64,000 bases of DNA from Impatiens glandulifera. Lineage: Eukaryota > Streptophyta > Magnoliopsida > Ericales > Balsaminaceae. This document shows, piece by piece, positions 1-11,569 of the stretch (its first letter is position 1; every line of letters starts with the position of its first letter). Below the pieces are notes generated by a model that was not told the DNA's origin, made no database searches, and was given only the letters and a program-made list of their open reading frames with translations. The DNA is taken from assembly GCF_907164915.1 (NCBI RefSeq), contig NC_061868.1, positions 27,461,819 to 27,525,818 on the forward strand, read 5' to 3'. A program made the position numbers and the translations under genes.

Positions 1-599
1 CAATTAAAGCTCGAGAAACCTGCTGTTAGATATACTTAATCAATGAAAAGCCTATTTATAGTCTTATAAACATGCCCAGTTTGTTTCACATGATACATAA
101 CTAGAAAATGCTAGAAATCGCAAAATATTAACAAAACTTTTTCTTAACTTATATTAGTACTTACATGCAAAAAATTTTTTTTGACGTATTACTACTTGTG
201 GATGGGCAGCCCCATTCTCGTGGCTGGCACTGAGTTGAACACTTCATCTCTTCACAAAAAAATAACACTATAAATTGAATATAAGAAAACCATTTAGACT
301 AACTCAAGTTAATGTTTAAATAGTTAGGATAAACCATTTTTTACTAACCCGACTAACTCAACCAAAACTGATATATTGATGTTGACCAGACACAATTAAT
401 ATGACATTTTTCAGGGGTCCAAACAAATCACGGCACAATATGAGCAAGGATGAATCACACACAATTAGGCATGGTATGTAACATGAGCTCAGCACTTTAC
501 ATTAAGTAATTTTTTTTCCATATATATATATATATATTTAGTCTGGGTTTAAAATTTTTTCAAAATAAAAAATGTAAAAACAAATTAATTTTAAATAAT
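1..599. other. Non-coding AT-rich stretch at unit start
   Basis: No supportable gene is seen. It contains a pure (TA)8 microsatellite at 521-537. In units 2 and 3 this sequence follows UGT 3'-flanking DNA, so it is intergenic DNA of the UGT array. Confidence 0.6.
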
Positions 600-2429
600 G
601 TATTTGTTTTATAAGATTAAAACGGTTGTTTTGTAACTATGCGGTTATTAATCGAACAAAAGGAAGTTTAATAGTTTGTCGAGTTACACACTTAAAGTAG
701 GTACATAAGTTATTAATTTATTAAATCAATTAGTTGAAGCAACATCCTACCAAAGTAGGCTCTCTTGTGTAGGTTAACATGTTTTATAAATTAAGAAGGT
801 AGTGTGTATGTAATTCATGCGGTTATTTAATCGGCCCAAAGAAAGATAAATAATTGGTCAGAATAATATTATGCACATGTGGTAATAAATATGTAACAAT
901 TATTCGGTGTGCCCTTTCAATAATTGGACTATCCAAAGATAATCAATTGTTTGACAAAACTTATTATTAATATTGTTTGCAAGTTAATATATCATGTCCA
1001 AAGACTAAATATTAATGTTGCGTTTGGTATCTTATGATGAAACGTACCATTATTTTGAATTTATGTGATTATTAAAATTTTGTGAGTATGATTGTTCATT
1101 TGTTATGTTATCTAATTAAGTTAACACTTCTGTTTATACATTTTTCTTCTTCTAGTCAACGTCTTAAGTTTATTTATATGATAAAGTTTTTAATGCGTAT
1201 CTAAAATTTGTTATTTTTTAACAATTATATCTAAAAGGGTTCAAAGTGTTAAGAGTATTATTAGAATAAAGATTTCATAAGAAATACACCATATGTTTTA
1301 TTTGTTTCAAAATTAAATGCATTAAAGTTAGATTTACACTAATGTATTCTCATGCATCTAATTTGGATTTTCTTATTCATACTTACGTTAATTGATGTGA
1401 ATTGCAGTTGTCTAAAGGGAGACTTAGTCTCTATATGAACTCACATCATATTGTGTTTAAGAAAAATGAAAGATTGAAACAAAAATAACATAAATAATGT
1501 TCACTTAGAAATGAAGTTGTAAGATTTGCAGATGTTACACCTAAAAGAAAATTAATAAAGAAAGTGGTGCATAAAAGAATGCATATTAAAAAAATTTCTA
1601 TTCATTCTAAAAGTAATTTAACTTCAGTACTCATACACATTTGATGGTAAACTTCAGTTAACTAAAGTAAATGTGTTGATGTAATTGTCAAAAGTCAATT
1701 GACGATGAAAGAAACATCGGTGTGGACATTGACAATTCATATTAAATATGAAGAAATAAATAAGTACTTCAAATAGTCTTTATTTGGAAACAAATATTTA
1801 TGGAATATCTCCATATAATTAATTTATTTGGAGAGAAGAATTAAAAATTACAAATTGTATACGAAATAAAATTTCAACTAAAACAACTAATGAATTCTGA
1901 TGAGGATGTCCAGTTAAGAATAGACTTTATAGGTCTAAAGAAAATAAGTTGGACTAAAGAATTGTTAAATGTTTATTGTTGGATATTTTAAAAGGTTTAG
2001 AGACAAATTTAGTCTCATAAGTATTTCAAGATTAGCATTGAAAATAAATAAATACAAAAGACTATTTAAGCAAGAGTTAATGTATGCTCAAGATTATATG
2101 AATCAAGAAATTAAGTATATTTATGATGTTGGACAAATAATATAAGAATCCTTGTTTGGATCATCAAGAAAGCAACCAAATAAGTAATGTGACATTTAAA
2201 GAACAAAATATTACATACTCATATAGTGAAATCGAATTTGATATAGATCATTTGATATTTTGATTCGAATTTTGTTGGATACTAAAACAGTCAGAAATTT
2301 GTGCCACATAATTTTAGTTTAATTATTAGTTTAAAGAATTAATTCTTATAAGAGTGTTAAGCAGATACTTGAATTATTTCAACATGATGAAAGGATTTAT
2401 TTTGTGTTATGTGACATCCAGTTAAAGAA

Positions 2430-2720
2430 TCTGACTGCAATTTTTTTTGTCACGGGGTTGAAAATTATGAATGATATAGAAAGATCACTAAAGATATTAA
2501 ATGATAATAATATATAGTTATTTTAGTTTAAGAGTAATATGAGTTCGACTAAGTCGAACTATTTGGAAAATAAAGAATTCAGAATATTTAGTTATCTATT
2601 GAGCATATTTGGACAAACTCTAAAATTACGGATAAATTCTCTAAATATTTGTTATCGGAGGTCTTTCATGAACATATTGTTTATATGAATATTGCACATT
2701 GCATATTTAGATGATATACA
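2430..2720 (+). pseudogene. Ty1-copia pol C-terminal remnant (RNase H end)
   Basis: Several reading frames carry pieces of the conserved copia polyprotein end: a stretch like VTGLKIMNDIERSLKI, then STKSNYLENKEF, then KYLLSEVFHEHIVYMNI. In intact elements these surround the last RNase H motifs and the C-terminal tail. Frameshifts and stops separate them, so no protein is made. Assignment rests on motif memory, not alignment. Confidence 0.55.
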
Positions 2721-3154
2721 ATTTTAGTGGGAGTTTGTATTGTGATGCTTGTAAATATATAATTTGGAATCAATGTGCACATTAAAGAATTAGTTTTTTT
2801 AAAGAAATTAAAGATTCAGTTTTAAAGAAAATCAAGAATATAAAGTTATTTAGATTAATCTCTATAAGGAATAAAGGAGGACTAGTTAGTATTAGACATG
2901 TTAAAGATCACACTGCATGTTAATATTAATCCACACTACACACCCATGTTTAATCTATGTCATTTGATCGATTGACATATGTGACTATTGAAGGTTTAGT
3001 TACGAACTAATGTAACAAAAATTGTTTTAATCTTATGTTGATATAATTGATGGACGAGATTGATATAGATATATTTGGAAATGATAACAATATTTTGAGC
3101 TCTTAAGGTTATAATATACAATTGAAGGAAATATATATGACCTAAGTGGGAGAT

Positions 3155-3698
3155 TGTTGGAATTATTTCCAATATTTGTGTACATATATTATTTAGTAAT
3201 TTTGTATTAGTTATTATCATATAAAGATTAAATCCCAATTAAAGTAATCTATTAAAGTATAAAGATTATGGGCTTATTTAGATACATATAATAAATATGG
3301 GAATATATTTGTGTAGAAGCAGAAATACTATTTATTATTTCGTTGATGGGCCGAATAATAATTTGGTAATTTAGGGCTAGGTCCCCAACCCATATAGATA
3401 GTCTACCTATTAGGTTTCTCTCATCATACAAAAGGTTTTTGTTCATCTCTCAAGAACACTTAAGAAGGCTATCGATAGAGGGTTGGAAGACTTAAACCAC
3501 ACCCACATCAGACATTACTATTAAGAGAAGATCCAAGATCAAGAGAAGATATGAAGAATGACAAAGAACGACTTAATGAACCGTTCTTCATTACAGATTC
3601 AGGTATGTTTCTGTATCTAAAGATTGTCTAAATTTATCGACACAGAGTATTACATTTATAGAACTAAATAATAAAGATTTATATTAAAGATTCTAACA
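3155..3698 (+). repeat. 3' LTR of the truncated copia element
   Basis: The LTR begins TGTTGGAAT directly after a purine-rich tract and ends ATTCTAACA, giving short inverted termini. Its length is 544 bp, identical in unit 2. The base after the LTR is already UGT coding sequence, so the element sat inside UGT pseudogene A. The expected 5-bp target duplication would begin CAGAT (3699-3703), but the left partner is missing. Confidence 0.8.
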
Positions 3699-3883
3699 CA
3701 GATTGCACACTTGATAAGGGAAGTCATAGTTGGTGATGAAGATGGGAAGAAGATTAGGGATAAAGCAAGAGAAATGAAACACAAATTAAAAGTAAAGGAG
3801 TAGAAGAGAGTGATGTTGATGTGGAAGAATTGTACAAGTTTCACAAGAAGAACCAAATTGATGATGGAGAGAGCAAAGGTTAA
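3699..3883 (+). pseudogene. UGT pseudogene A, C-terminal fragment
   Basis: The fragment encodes the last 60-odd residues of a UGT94-like protein (motifs IREVIVGDEDGKKIRDKA, REMKHK), closely similar to the end of the intact UGT at 27820-29261. Everything upstream, including the PSPG box, is lost, and the fragment starts exactly at a copia LTR. In this copy one A is missing from the AAATTAAAAG run (near 3781), shifting the frame; unit 2 lacks that lesion. It ends with TAA at 3881-3883. Confidence 0.9.
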
Positions 3884-4255
3884 TTAATTGTCCAATTTTA
3901 TGTTTATTTTATTTTGTAGTCTTGATTTTATGACCTGGGTAATGAGTTTGATTTGTTAATCTTAATTATTCTAGCTTTTCAAAAGTAATTTAAGATTTGT
4001 ATTCCATTTTCTTTATAAAAAAGTGTTTAGTTAAGTTAAGACTAAAGTTATAACATTAGATGAATATATATACTAGTTCAATAATTCTCTACCATAACAA
4101 TTTCAAACAGGTTCCTAAAATGAACTGGCTTAATCGAGAGGTGAACAAGTGATAATAATGACAAATAATATATATATTTATTGCAAAAAAAACAAAATAT
4201 TATACAAGACTGTTTAGAAATAATTAATATTATACCAAATATTAAAACAATATAT
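3884..4255. other. Intergenic spacer between UGT pseudogenes A and B
   Basis: AT-rich spacer with nothing recognisable. The last 75 bases may hold badly decayed exon 1 of pseudogene B, but the match is too weak to call. Confidence 0.5.
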
Positions 4256-4277
4256 AATGATCAAGGCCAAAGTAGAG

Positions 4278-4340
4278 GTAAGTTCATTTGTACATGGTTT
4301 AGATTGCAATATCTTTCTATCTATAGATCTATTTCAACAG
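4278..4340 (+). other. Relic 63-bp phase-1 intron of UGT pseudogene B
   Basis: The donor is AGAG|GTAAGT and the acceptor CAACAG|AT. Flanking codons align with the exon junction of the intact UGTs (28402/28468 and 60257/60323) in the same phase. It happens to stay open in one frame. This supports the short intron as an old feature of the local UGT family. Confidence 0.75.
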
Positions 4341-4370
4341 ATAGTGTGCAGCCCATCCGTAAAGCTACTG

Positions 4371-4443
4371 ACACAATACTGGTGAAGACTTTTGGAGAAA
4401 TAGAAGGACACAATACTGGTGAAGACTTTTGGAGAAATAGAAG
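4371..4443 (+). repeat. 37-bp tandem duplication inside UGT pseudogene B
   Basis: The segment starting ACACAATACTGGTGAAG is present twice in a row. The +37 shift is followed by about 7 bp net loss before the GTCCCC that encodes VPTG, so the total change is +30 and the frame is recovered. Same in unit 2. Confidence 0.85.
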
Positions 4444-5313
4444 GGAAATACATAGAGTATGGACCATTGGCATAAAGTTAGTCCCCACGGGTCCTCTGGT
4501 TCAAAAACCAGAAGAAGACGGGGAAGAAGAAGATAACAGGGAGATCGTGGAGTGGCTTAACAAGAAAGAGAAATCATCAACTGTTTTTGTGTAGTTTGGA
4601 ACAGAATACTTATTGTCGAGAGAGGAAAGAGAGGAAATAGCAAGAGGGTTGGAGCTAAGCACGGTGAATTTCATTTGGGTGCTTAGATTTTCCTTTGAAG
4701 ATAAGATTTCAATTGAAGAAGCTTTATCCAATAACTTCCTTAAGAGGGTAGGTGTCACAAGGGATAATAGCGCAGCGGATTTTTGCTTAATTTTTCAACC
4801 CTTGCACGGCTTGTTTTGCGCATCAAAATAATCAGCCAACTATCGAGGTATATTTTTCGCACAAAAATAAACAACTAACTCACAATAATCAATAAGTATG
4901 CAGGAAAGAGAACACACACAATTACGGGTCGCGCCCAATTTTAATCTCACTCAAGACAATATAAAGGCTACACACGAAATAGACACTCACTAGTTGGGCG
5001 GTATTTATCTACCAAAATCCCTCCTAAAACGTCTTGTGCAGCTCAAAAGTTATATTTATAGCCAAAGAATAATAAGCCTAAGGAAATAACGAACTCAGGG
5101 TGTGGGGTAAAACTGCCAGGCAGCTGGTGCTGAATCGTGGGTCTTAACTGTCTATAGTGGGTCTTTAACTGCCCACTTCTCCAGTCCCACGATCTTCCTC
5201 GGTCTAGTTGCGCCTCAAGCTGTTGGACGTGGGTATAACTGTTAATAGTGCATTGTAAGCGTCCACTATATCCACGTTTTCTATCAGACCCAGCTACTGC
5301 TGACTTTTTCCCC

Positions 5314-5412
5314 CACATCTGCCCATTATGCCGACTTTTCCGGTCCTCAACCCATCATGCCGATATTTCCGGGTCCTCAACTCATCATGCCGATATTTCT
5401 GGGTCCCTTACC
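5314..5412. repeat. 29-30 bp tandem repeats in left LTR (3 copies)
   Basis: Repeats of the type CAACTCATCATGCCGATATT with GGGTCC linkers. The right LTR (13147-13270) has four copies, so the array changed after insertion. Confidence 0.8.
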
Positions 5413-5419
5413 TGGTCAC

Positions 5420-5562
5420 TATTAGTATTTAAGACCTTTACTTTTATATATTTTATTATTTAGTCTCTTTGTTGGCTTATAAATAAGTCTTTTATTGTTT
5501 TCTATTTTAACATATTCAATGTATAATAAAACCCTAGTTTCTCTTTTCTGTGTTTTCTATCA
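5420..5562 (+). repeat. 5' LTR of copia element
   Basis: 143 bp, TATTAGTATTTAAG to TTTTCTATCA, followed directly by the tRNA-Met primer site. Confidence 0.92.
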
Positions 5563-5575
5563 TGGTATCAGAGCC
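5563..5575 (+). promoter_or_regulatory. Primer-binding site (initiator-Met tRNA)
   Basis: TGGTATCAGAGCC immediately after the 5' LTR, the standard minus-strand primer site of plant copia and gypsy elements. Confidence 0.9.
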
Positions 5576-5788
5576 ACCATTCATTTATAGGGCTTGATTT
5601 GTTGGGATCGAGGGTTTTTTGCAACGATTCTTATGTTTCTACACCGAAGGATTAATCTGTTACGGTATGTCTCTTGTTTGCTTCCGCACTGATTGATTGC
5701 AGCTCCTAGGGTTTGTTTGTTGGCTTGTGAATTGGGGATTTTGTTTGTTTTGTTCCTTTATTGCTTGGATCTCATTTTCTTGTTCGTT

Positions 5789-8700
5789 ATGGCTGTTCGT
5801 AAAGACGATTCTCTTCAGTCTATTAGTGTACAGTTGGATGGGAAAAATTATTCGTATTGGAGCTATGTGATGAAAATTGTTTTGAAGGGAAAATCGATGT
5901 GGGGTTATGTTACGGGTACGAAAATGCCACCTACCGATAAGGCTGCAGAGACTTATGCAACAATGCTCGATGTTTGGGAGGCCGATAACTCGAAGAACAT
6001 CACGTGGATAAACAATTCTGTCACACATTCGATTGGGGTTCAGTTGGCAAAGTACGATACATCCAAGCACGTTTGGGACCATCTTGCTCGTCTTTATACA
6101 CAGTCTAATTTTGCCCGACAATTTCAGTTGGAAACGGACATTTGTGCACTCAAGCAGAATGATTTGTGTATCCAAGATTTTTATTCCGCCATGTCTGATT
6201 TGTGGGATCAGTTGGCTCTTACCGAGTCTGAGGAGTTACGGGTATTGGCACCTTACATCACACATCGAGAGCAACAACACTTAGTTCAATTTTTGGTTAC
6301 TCTTCGATCTGATTTTGAGACTTTGCGTGGATCAATCTTGCATCGGAACCCTTTGCCTTCAGTTGATTCGGTTGTCCATGAGTTGATAGTTGAGGAGATA
6401 CGAATCAAGACTCGACTTGACAAAGAGTATAACCCAACATCTACTTCATTCGTTCTTGCAACTCCACATAATCCCTCTAGTAATCATCCGAATCGATTGA
6501 AATCACGAGTGGCTATGGATGAATGTGCTTTCTGTAAGAAGAAGGGTCACTAGAAAGGCCAATGTCCTTTGTTAATCAATAAAGGTAAACAACCGCACCA
6601 ACAACAACAATCGCAACCACAACAGCAATCACAAAGACGCCCTCCACAATCATCATCTCATTTTCCCCCATGGAAACCTACAAGTCAAGCATTCCAAGCT
6701 AGTAGTGTATTGACTCCACCTCCTATAGATCCATCGATGATTGAGCAGTTCCAAAGGTTTCTCGCTTCGCAACCTCATGCCATGTCAGCGTCTTCTCATG
6801 TCGGTTTGTCTTCTTCCAATACCTCTGCTCCCTCTGGTATATATTCTTCTGTTTGAGTTCTAGACTCTGGGGCCTCTCATCATATGTCTCCTGAATTGTC
6901 TTCTTTTGATTCTTTGTCACCAAACTCGTCTATCTCGGTTGCAACAGCTGATGGTACCCATATGCCATTAGTAGGAGTCGGTTCTATTAATACACACAAT
7001 TTAACTCTTTCAGATGTCTATTATATTCCAAGTCTTACCTTAAATCTTGTCTCGGTTAGTCAATTGTGTGACTTGGGATATTCTGTCTTCTTTTCTAATT
7101 CCACTTGTTATGTGCAGGATCCACATTCTCAGAAGCTGATTGGGACAGGCCATAGGAGAGGAGGATTATATATGTTGGATGAACTTGAAGTACCAAAAAT
7201 AGCCACTAGTGCTGCTTCTACTGTGGATTTGACATCTTTTCATTTGAGTCGCTCCTCTTCTACCTTTTATTTATGGCATTCTCGTTTAGGACATATTTCG
7301 GGATCCCGTTTAAAATTTTTGGCTTCTACTGGAGTTTTAGGTGATTTGAAAATTGAGGATGTTTCTGATTGCAGTGGTTGTAAACTTGCTAAGTTTACGA
7401 CTTTGCCTTTTAAAACAAGTTTATCTTCATCTTTTGCTCTATTTGATCTAATTCATTTTGATGTGTGGGGACCTTCTCCTTTACCTACAAAAGGGGGTTC
7501 CCGCTATTATGTTTCATTTATTGATGATTGTACTCGTTATACTTGGGTTTTTCTTATGAAACGTCGTTCTGAATTTTTAGGTATATTTCATACTTTTAAA
7601 GCTCTTGTCAAAACTCAGTATTCGTCTGTCATTAAATGTTTTCGTTGTGATTTGGGTGGGGAATACACCTCTAATGATTTCTCTAGGTTACTTGCTTCTG
7701 ACGGAACTCTTCATCAGAGTTCTTGTTCAGACACCCCTCAACTAAATGGCGTTGCAGAAAGAAAACATCGACATATTGTTGAAACAGCTCGCTCTCTCTT
7801 ATTGTCTGCCAATGTTCTTAGTGTCTTTTGGGGTGAAGCCATCCTCACTGCTGTACATCTTATTAATATGATTCCAACATCTCACAACTCAGGTTTGTCA
7901 CCGTTTGAAAAGCTTCAAGGATATGCTCCTGCTTATTCCTCATTACGTGTCTTTGGTTCCGCTTGTTTTGTATTACGTCCACACGTTGAGCGTAGAAAAT
8001 TGACTTCACGATCTGTAATGTGTGTTTTCTTGGGGTACGGGATAGGACAGAAAGGTTATCGTTGTTTTGATCCCGTTAGTCAAAAATTATATGTCTCCCG
8101 TCATGTTTCGTTTCTTGAGCATATTCCATTTTTTTTCCATTCCTATAAATTCTCATGATATGACTCACCTAGACTTTGTTAGATTTGATCCTTTTACGGT
8201 TGATGATGAGGTGACACCTCCTACTACAGATTCTAGTACTATAGAGGTGACACCTCCTACTACAGACTCTAGTACTGCAGTTCCTGACACATATCTTCCT
8301 CCCTCCACGGTCTCTCAATCTCCTCCCGATTATGTGGATCCTCCACCTCGTCAGTCAACCCGTATACGTAAGTCAACCAAACTTCCTGATTTTTCTTATT
8401 CGTGTTACTCTACATCTTTTGCTTCATTTTTAGCATCTATTCATTGTTTGTATGAGCCATCGTTCTATCGAGAAGCTGTTATTGATCCTCTTTGGCAGTT
8501 TGCTATGGCTGAGGAACTTGCAGCACTACATCAAACACATACTTGGGATTTGGTTTTTTTACCATCAGGAAAACGACCTATTGGTTCTCGATGGGTATAC
8601 AAAATCAAAACCAAGTCTGATGGGTCTATTGAGAGATATAAAGCCCGAGTCGTTGCGAGGGGTTTTTCTCAGGAATATGGCATGAATTACGAGGAAACTT

Positions 8701-9981
8701 TTGCCCCAGTTACGAAAATGACAACAGTTCGCACTCTTATTGCCGTTGCTTCCATTCGTAAGTGAAATATAACTCAGATGGATGTTAAGAATGCTTTCCT
8801 CAATAGAGATCTTCAAGAAGAGGTTTTTATGGTTCCTCCACCTGGGGTCCCTCACAAACCTGGTGAAGTTTGTAAGCTCCGGAAAGCTCTCTATGGGCTT
8901 AAACAAACACCACGCGCTTGGTTTGATAAATTCTCTTCTGTGATCACTTCAATAGGATTTCATCGTAGTCATCATGATTCGGCATTGTTCATCAAGTGTA
9001 CAGATCGAGGCCGTATTCTTCTATCTTTATACGTTGATGATATGATTATTACAGGTGATGATATTGACGGGATTGGGCTCTTGAAATCCAAGTTGTCTCG
9101 TAGTTTTGCGATGAAAGATTTGGGGATGTTACGTTATTTCCTTGGGATTGAGGTTGCTTCATCTCCAAAGGGATATATTTTATCTCAGTCAAAATATATA
9201 GGTGATATATTTGATCGTGTTCGTCTTACTAATAATAAGAGTGGATACTCCAATTGAAACCAATGCTCGATATTCTCTAACCGATGGCTCACATTTGCCA
9301 GATCCAGCCTTGTATCGTACTATTGTTGGCAGCTTGGTTTACCTCACCATCACCCGTCCTGATATTGCTCATGCTGTACACATTGTTAGTCAGTTTGTTA
9401 CTGCGCCTACTACAGTTCATTGGAGTCCTGTCCTTCGTATTCTCCGGTATCTTCGGGGAACTCAGCTTTAGAGACTTCTCCTTTCTTCCTCTTCTTCCTT
9501 GGATCTTCGAGCGTTCTCTGATGCTGATTGGGCTGGTGATCCCTCCGATCGAAAGTCCACCACAGGGTTTTGTATCTTTCTTGGTGATTCTTTGATTTCA
9601 TGGAAGAGCAAGAAACAAGATGTGATCTCTAGATCTTCCACGAAAGTTGAGTATCGTGCTATGGCCTCTACGACCTGTGAGACTGTTTGGTTACGATGGT
9701 TACTTGCCGACATGGGAGTCTTTCTTCATGATCCTACTCCGTTGTTCTGTGATAATAAGAGTGCCATCCAGATTGCTCCTAATTCGGTGTTCCATGAGAG
9801 GAAGAAACACATTGAGATTGATTGTCATGTTGTTCGACATCACTTTGCAATCGGTACCATCACATTTCCATTTGTTTCTTCCTCTGTGCAGATCGTCGAC
9901 ATGTTCACCAAAGCTCTATCCTCTTCTCGTTTTCATTTTTTTGTTACCAAACTCTCAATGCTCATTGCTGCTGCATCATGA
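5789..9981 (+). pseudogene. Ty1-copia gag-pol pseudogene
   Basis: Start chosen at MAVRKDDSLQ (5789); an in-frame upstream ATG at 5693 only adds a hydrophobic leader unlike gag. Order: gag N-domain (LDGKNYSYW), zinc knuckle CAFCKKKGH, protease VLDSGASHHM, GAG-pre-integrase with HxxH..CxxC (HSRLGH, CSGCK), integrase (DVWGP, DD...E), reverse transcriptase (KARVVARGFSQEYG, MDVKNAFL, YVDDMIITG) and RNase H (FSDADWAGD, DNKSAI). Lesions: TAG after KKKGH (6551), TGA at 6854 in place of the Trp retained in unit 2, frameshift in the T-run near 8130, TGA at 8763 in place of Trp, frameshift near 9240, TAG at 9469. Confidence 0.93.
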
Positions 9982-9994
9982 GTTTGACGGGAGA

Positions 9995-10137
9995 TATTAG
10001 TATTTTAGACCTTTACTTTTATATATTTTATTATTTAGTCTCTTTGTTGGCTTATAAATAAGCCTTTTATTGTTTTCTATTTTAACATATTCAATGTACA
10101 ATAAAACCCTAGTTTCTCTTTTCTCTGTTTTCTATCA
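9995..10137 (+). repeat. 3' LTR of copia element
   Basis: 143 bp, preceded by the purine tract GACGGGAGA and followed by GTCAC. It differs from the 5' LTR at four sites in unit 1. Confidence 0.92.
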
Positions 10138-10477
10138 GTCACCACCGGTCCTCACCCATCCTTCACCAGCCGACTCAATATTTTTCGCACTCTATGCACG
10201 CATTGACTCAATGTGCTGGCCGTTGTCACTCTTATTCCCACGCTGAATGCATACGACTCCTCCTAAGCATTCACTCGGTCCTGGAAGTCCACAATCATGC
10301 CACAACAACTCACTTTGCTAACACCTTATGCCTTAGTCGCACGCAACCGACTTCCCTTTGGCACCCTTCTCTTGGTCCTGGCATTCCGCAATCATGTCAC
10401 GATAGAAGGTTAGTTACTTAGCACTTCTCATTCTCGGTCCTGGCCCTCCGCAATCAAGCCAAGACCAATACCTCATT

Positions 10478-10963
10478 TTAAGGTTGTAACACACCACCAC
10501 CAATAGAGGAACACAACGTCCTCGTTGGGGCCTGCACCAAACCCGCGTTGCCCAAGTATTTCAACAACACATCCTCGGTCTTCTCAACGGAACCTGCCTT
10601 TAACATTGCCATCAAGACCATATACTTGGATAATCTACCCACCGGGATAGAGGTCTTCCCACTCGCATTTGGGAATTCAAGAATGAAGCCCTTTGAGAGA
10701 TATCTCCCCAATCTCCCCGAAATATGTGACGGCTGCTGCAAGAAACCCACTTCCATCTTCTTCTCGGTCTTGTCCAGTTTACACACTAGACAAGTCATCA
10801 ACTTCGCCAGCAGCTGATGTTTAGGGTCCTCCTTGGTTACCTTTCGAGCATCTTTCGAAAGTCTGGACCCAACAAACGTCGGAATCTTAACACATGCCAA
10901 CGCTTGGTCCTCTATGGCCTTCATCTCCAATCCAGTTGATGCATCCGCCTCCTCTTCCCCCAC
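10478..10963 (-). CDS. 161-codon ORF of unknown function in the gypsy-type element
   Basis: It lies on the minus strand between the decayed protease region and the 3' LTR of the gag-protease element, and its stop lies 14 bp inside the LTR. The N-terminus continues, in frame, a tail beyond the protease (VAIHLVESRVGEEEADAS). The rest (lysine-rich, with CLVCKLDKTEKKMEVGF and SGRLGRYLSKGFI) matches nothing I recognise; it is not reverse transcriptase, integrase or a chromodomain. It stays open in both units (one Thr/Asn change near residue 10) while gag and protease carry stops. It could be a captured host fragment, a lineage-specific extra ORF, or chance. Not asserted to be expressed. Confidence 0.35.
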   Translation of the reverse strand: MGEEEADASTGLEMKAIEDQALACVKIPTFVGSRLSKDARKVTKEDPKHQLLAKLMTCLVCKLDKTEKKMEVGFLQQPSHISGRLGRYLSKGFILEFPNASGKTSIPVGRLSKYMVLMAMLKAGSVEKTEDVLLKYLGNAGLVQAPTRTLCSSIGGGVLQP

Positions 10964-10989
10964 TCGGCTTTCAACTAGATGAATGGCTA

Positions 10990-11560
10990 CAAGGCGTCCC
11001 GACTTACTCTTATTTGGAGAGTTGTAAATTCATGCTATGAATGAGGGGTTATTAGGATCACCAATGAAAATCCCTCCCAAGTGAGGAATCACAACCACCT
11101 TCACTTGGACCACAAACTCAAGTCCTAGGATGACTTCATAATCATCTAGGGGGACAACCATCAACTCGACCTACCCCTGCCAACTTCCCACCTAGAGATC
11201 GGATTTGACCATGCCTTTATTTGGCGTGGCTTCATAATTCACGGCCTTTAATCGGCCCTTGTGTGGTGACATCACCAATCTCAGCTTTGAATCTCTCGGT
11301 CTACAATAAAGTTATGTGTGGCCCCCGAATCAATCAACGTCATCACCTGTATTTTATTGATGCAGACTTTCACAAACATCAATCCTTTCCCTGGAAATGA
11401 TTTCTCCACATGCAAAGCATTCAATAGTTGCATCGGATTCACCCTTGCAGGAGCTTCTTCGCTTGGCTCCTCATCTTTCTCGGCCAAGAGTGTTGCTACC
11501 CTTGCAAGCTTTGGACAGTCTTTCATGCGGTGGTCTTCTTCACAAATGAAGCATCCTTAA
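10990..11560 (-). pseudogene. Zinc knuckle and aspartic protease region of the gypsy-type element
   Basis: Minus strand: knuckle CFICEEDHRMKDC (CX2CX3HX4C, the spacing common in plant gypsy gag), an acidic linker, then retropepsin with LIDSGATHNFI (catalytic Asp) at about 11300-11330. A stop follows VDREIQS at 11281. Beyond it another frame continues with VPLDDYEVILGLEFV, VVIPHLGGIFIGD and another stop. The protease therefore needs at least one frameshift and is inactive. Confidence 0.8.
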
Positions 11561-11569
11561 ATGGCACGG

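Larger units (their letters stand above)
600..3698 (+). mobile_element. Decayed, 5'-truncated Ty1-copia element with 3' LTR
   Basis: The right end is a 544-bp LTR preceded by a purine tract (AAGTGGGAGAT), the usual copia 3' end. Upstream, stop-ridden sequence can still be read as the end of a copia polyprotein: LSEVFHEHIVYMNI near 2660-2700 corresponds to the usual C-terminal end of the polyprotein, and VTGLKIMNDIERSLKI near 2450-2500 to the RNase H region. From 600 to 1450 only weak resemblance to copia leader and gag is seen, so the left limit is a guess. No 5' LTR is present in the window. The element is dead and shared with unit 2. Confidence 0.6.
5420..10137 (+). mobile_element. Full-length but dead Ty1-copia element inserted in the gypsy LTR
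   Basis: The element is 4718 bp with 143-bp LTRs (5420-5562 and 9995-10137) and 5-bp target duplication GTCAC (5415-5419, 10138-10142). TGGTATCAGAGCC at 5563-5575 is the initiator-Met tRNA primer site, and GACGGGAGA precedes the 3' LTR. The LTRs begin TATTAG rather than TG and differ at 4 of 143 positions. The very short LTRs and the gag N-terminus suggest an Ale-like lineage, which is an inference. Coding is broken by several lesions, most shared with unit 2. Confidence 0.93.
4753..10491 (-). repeat. Left LTR of the gypsy-type element, split by copia
   Basis: Segments 4753-5419 and 10143-10491 together make about 1.0 kb and match the right LTR 12555-13673. It starts TGTCACAAGG and ends GGTTGTAACA. 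It is about 100 bp shorter than the right LTR because of small deletions and one fewer copy of an internal repeat of about 29 bp. Confidence 0.87.

Noticed and set aside
5660..6175. 171-codon minus-strand ORF over the copia gag (also 38889-39413)
   Set aside because: Antisense to gag-pol, with no independent homology.
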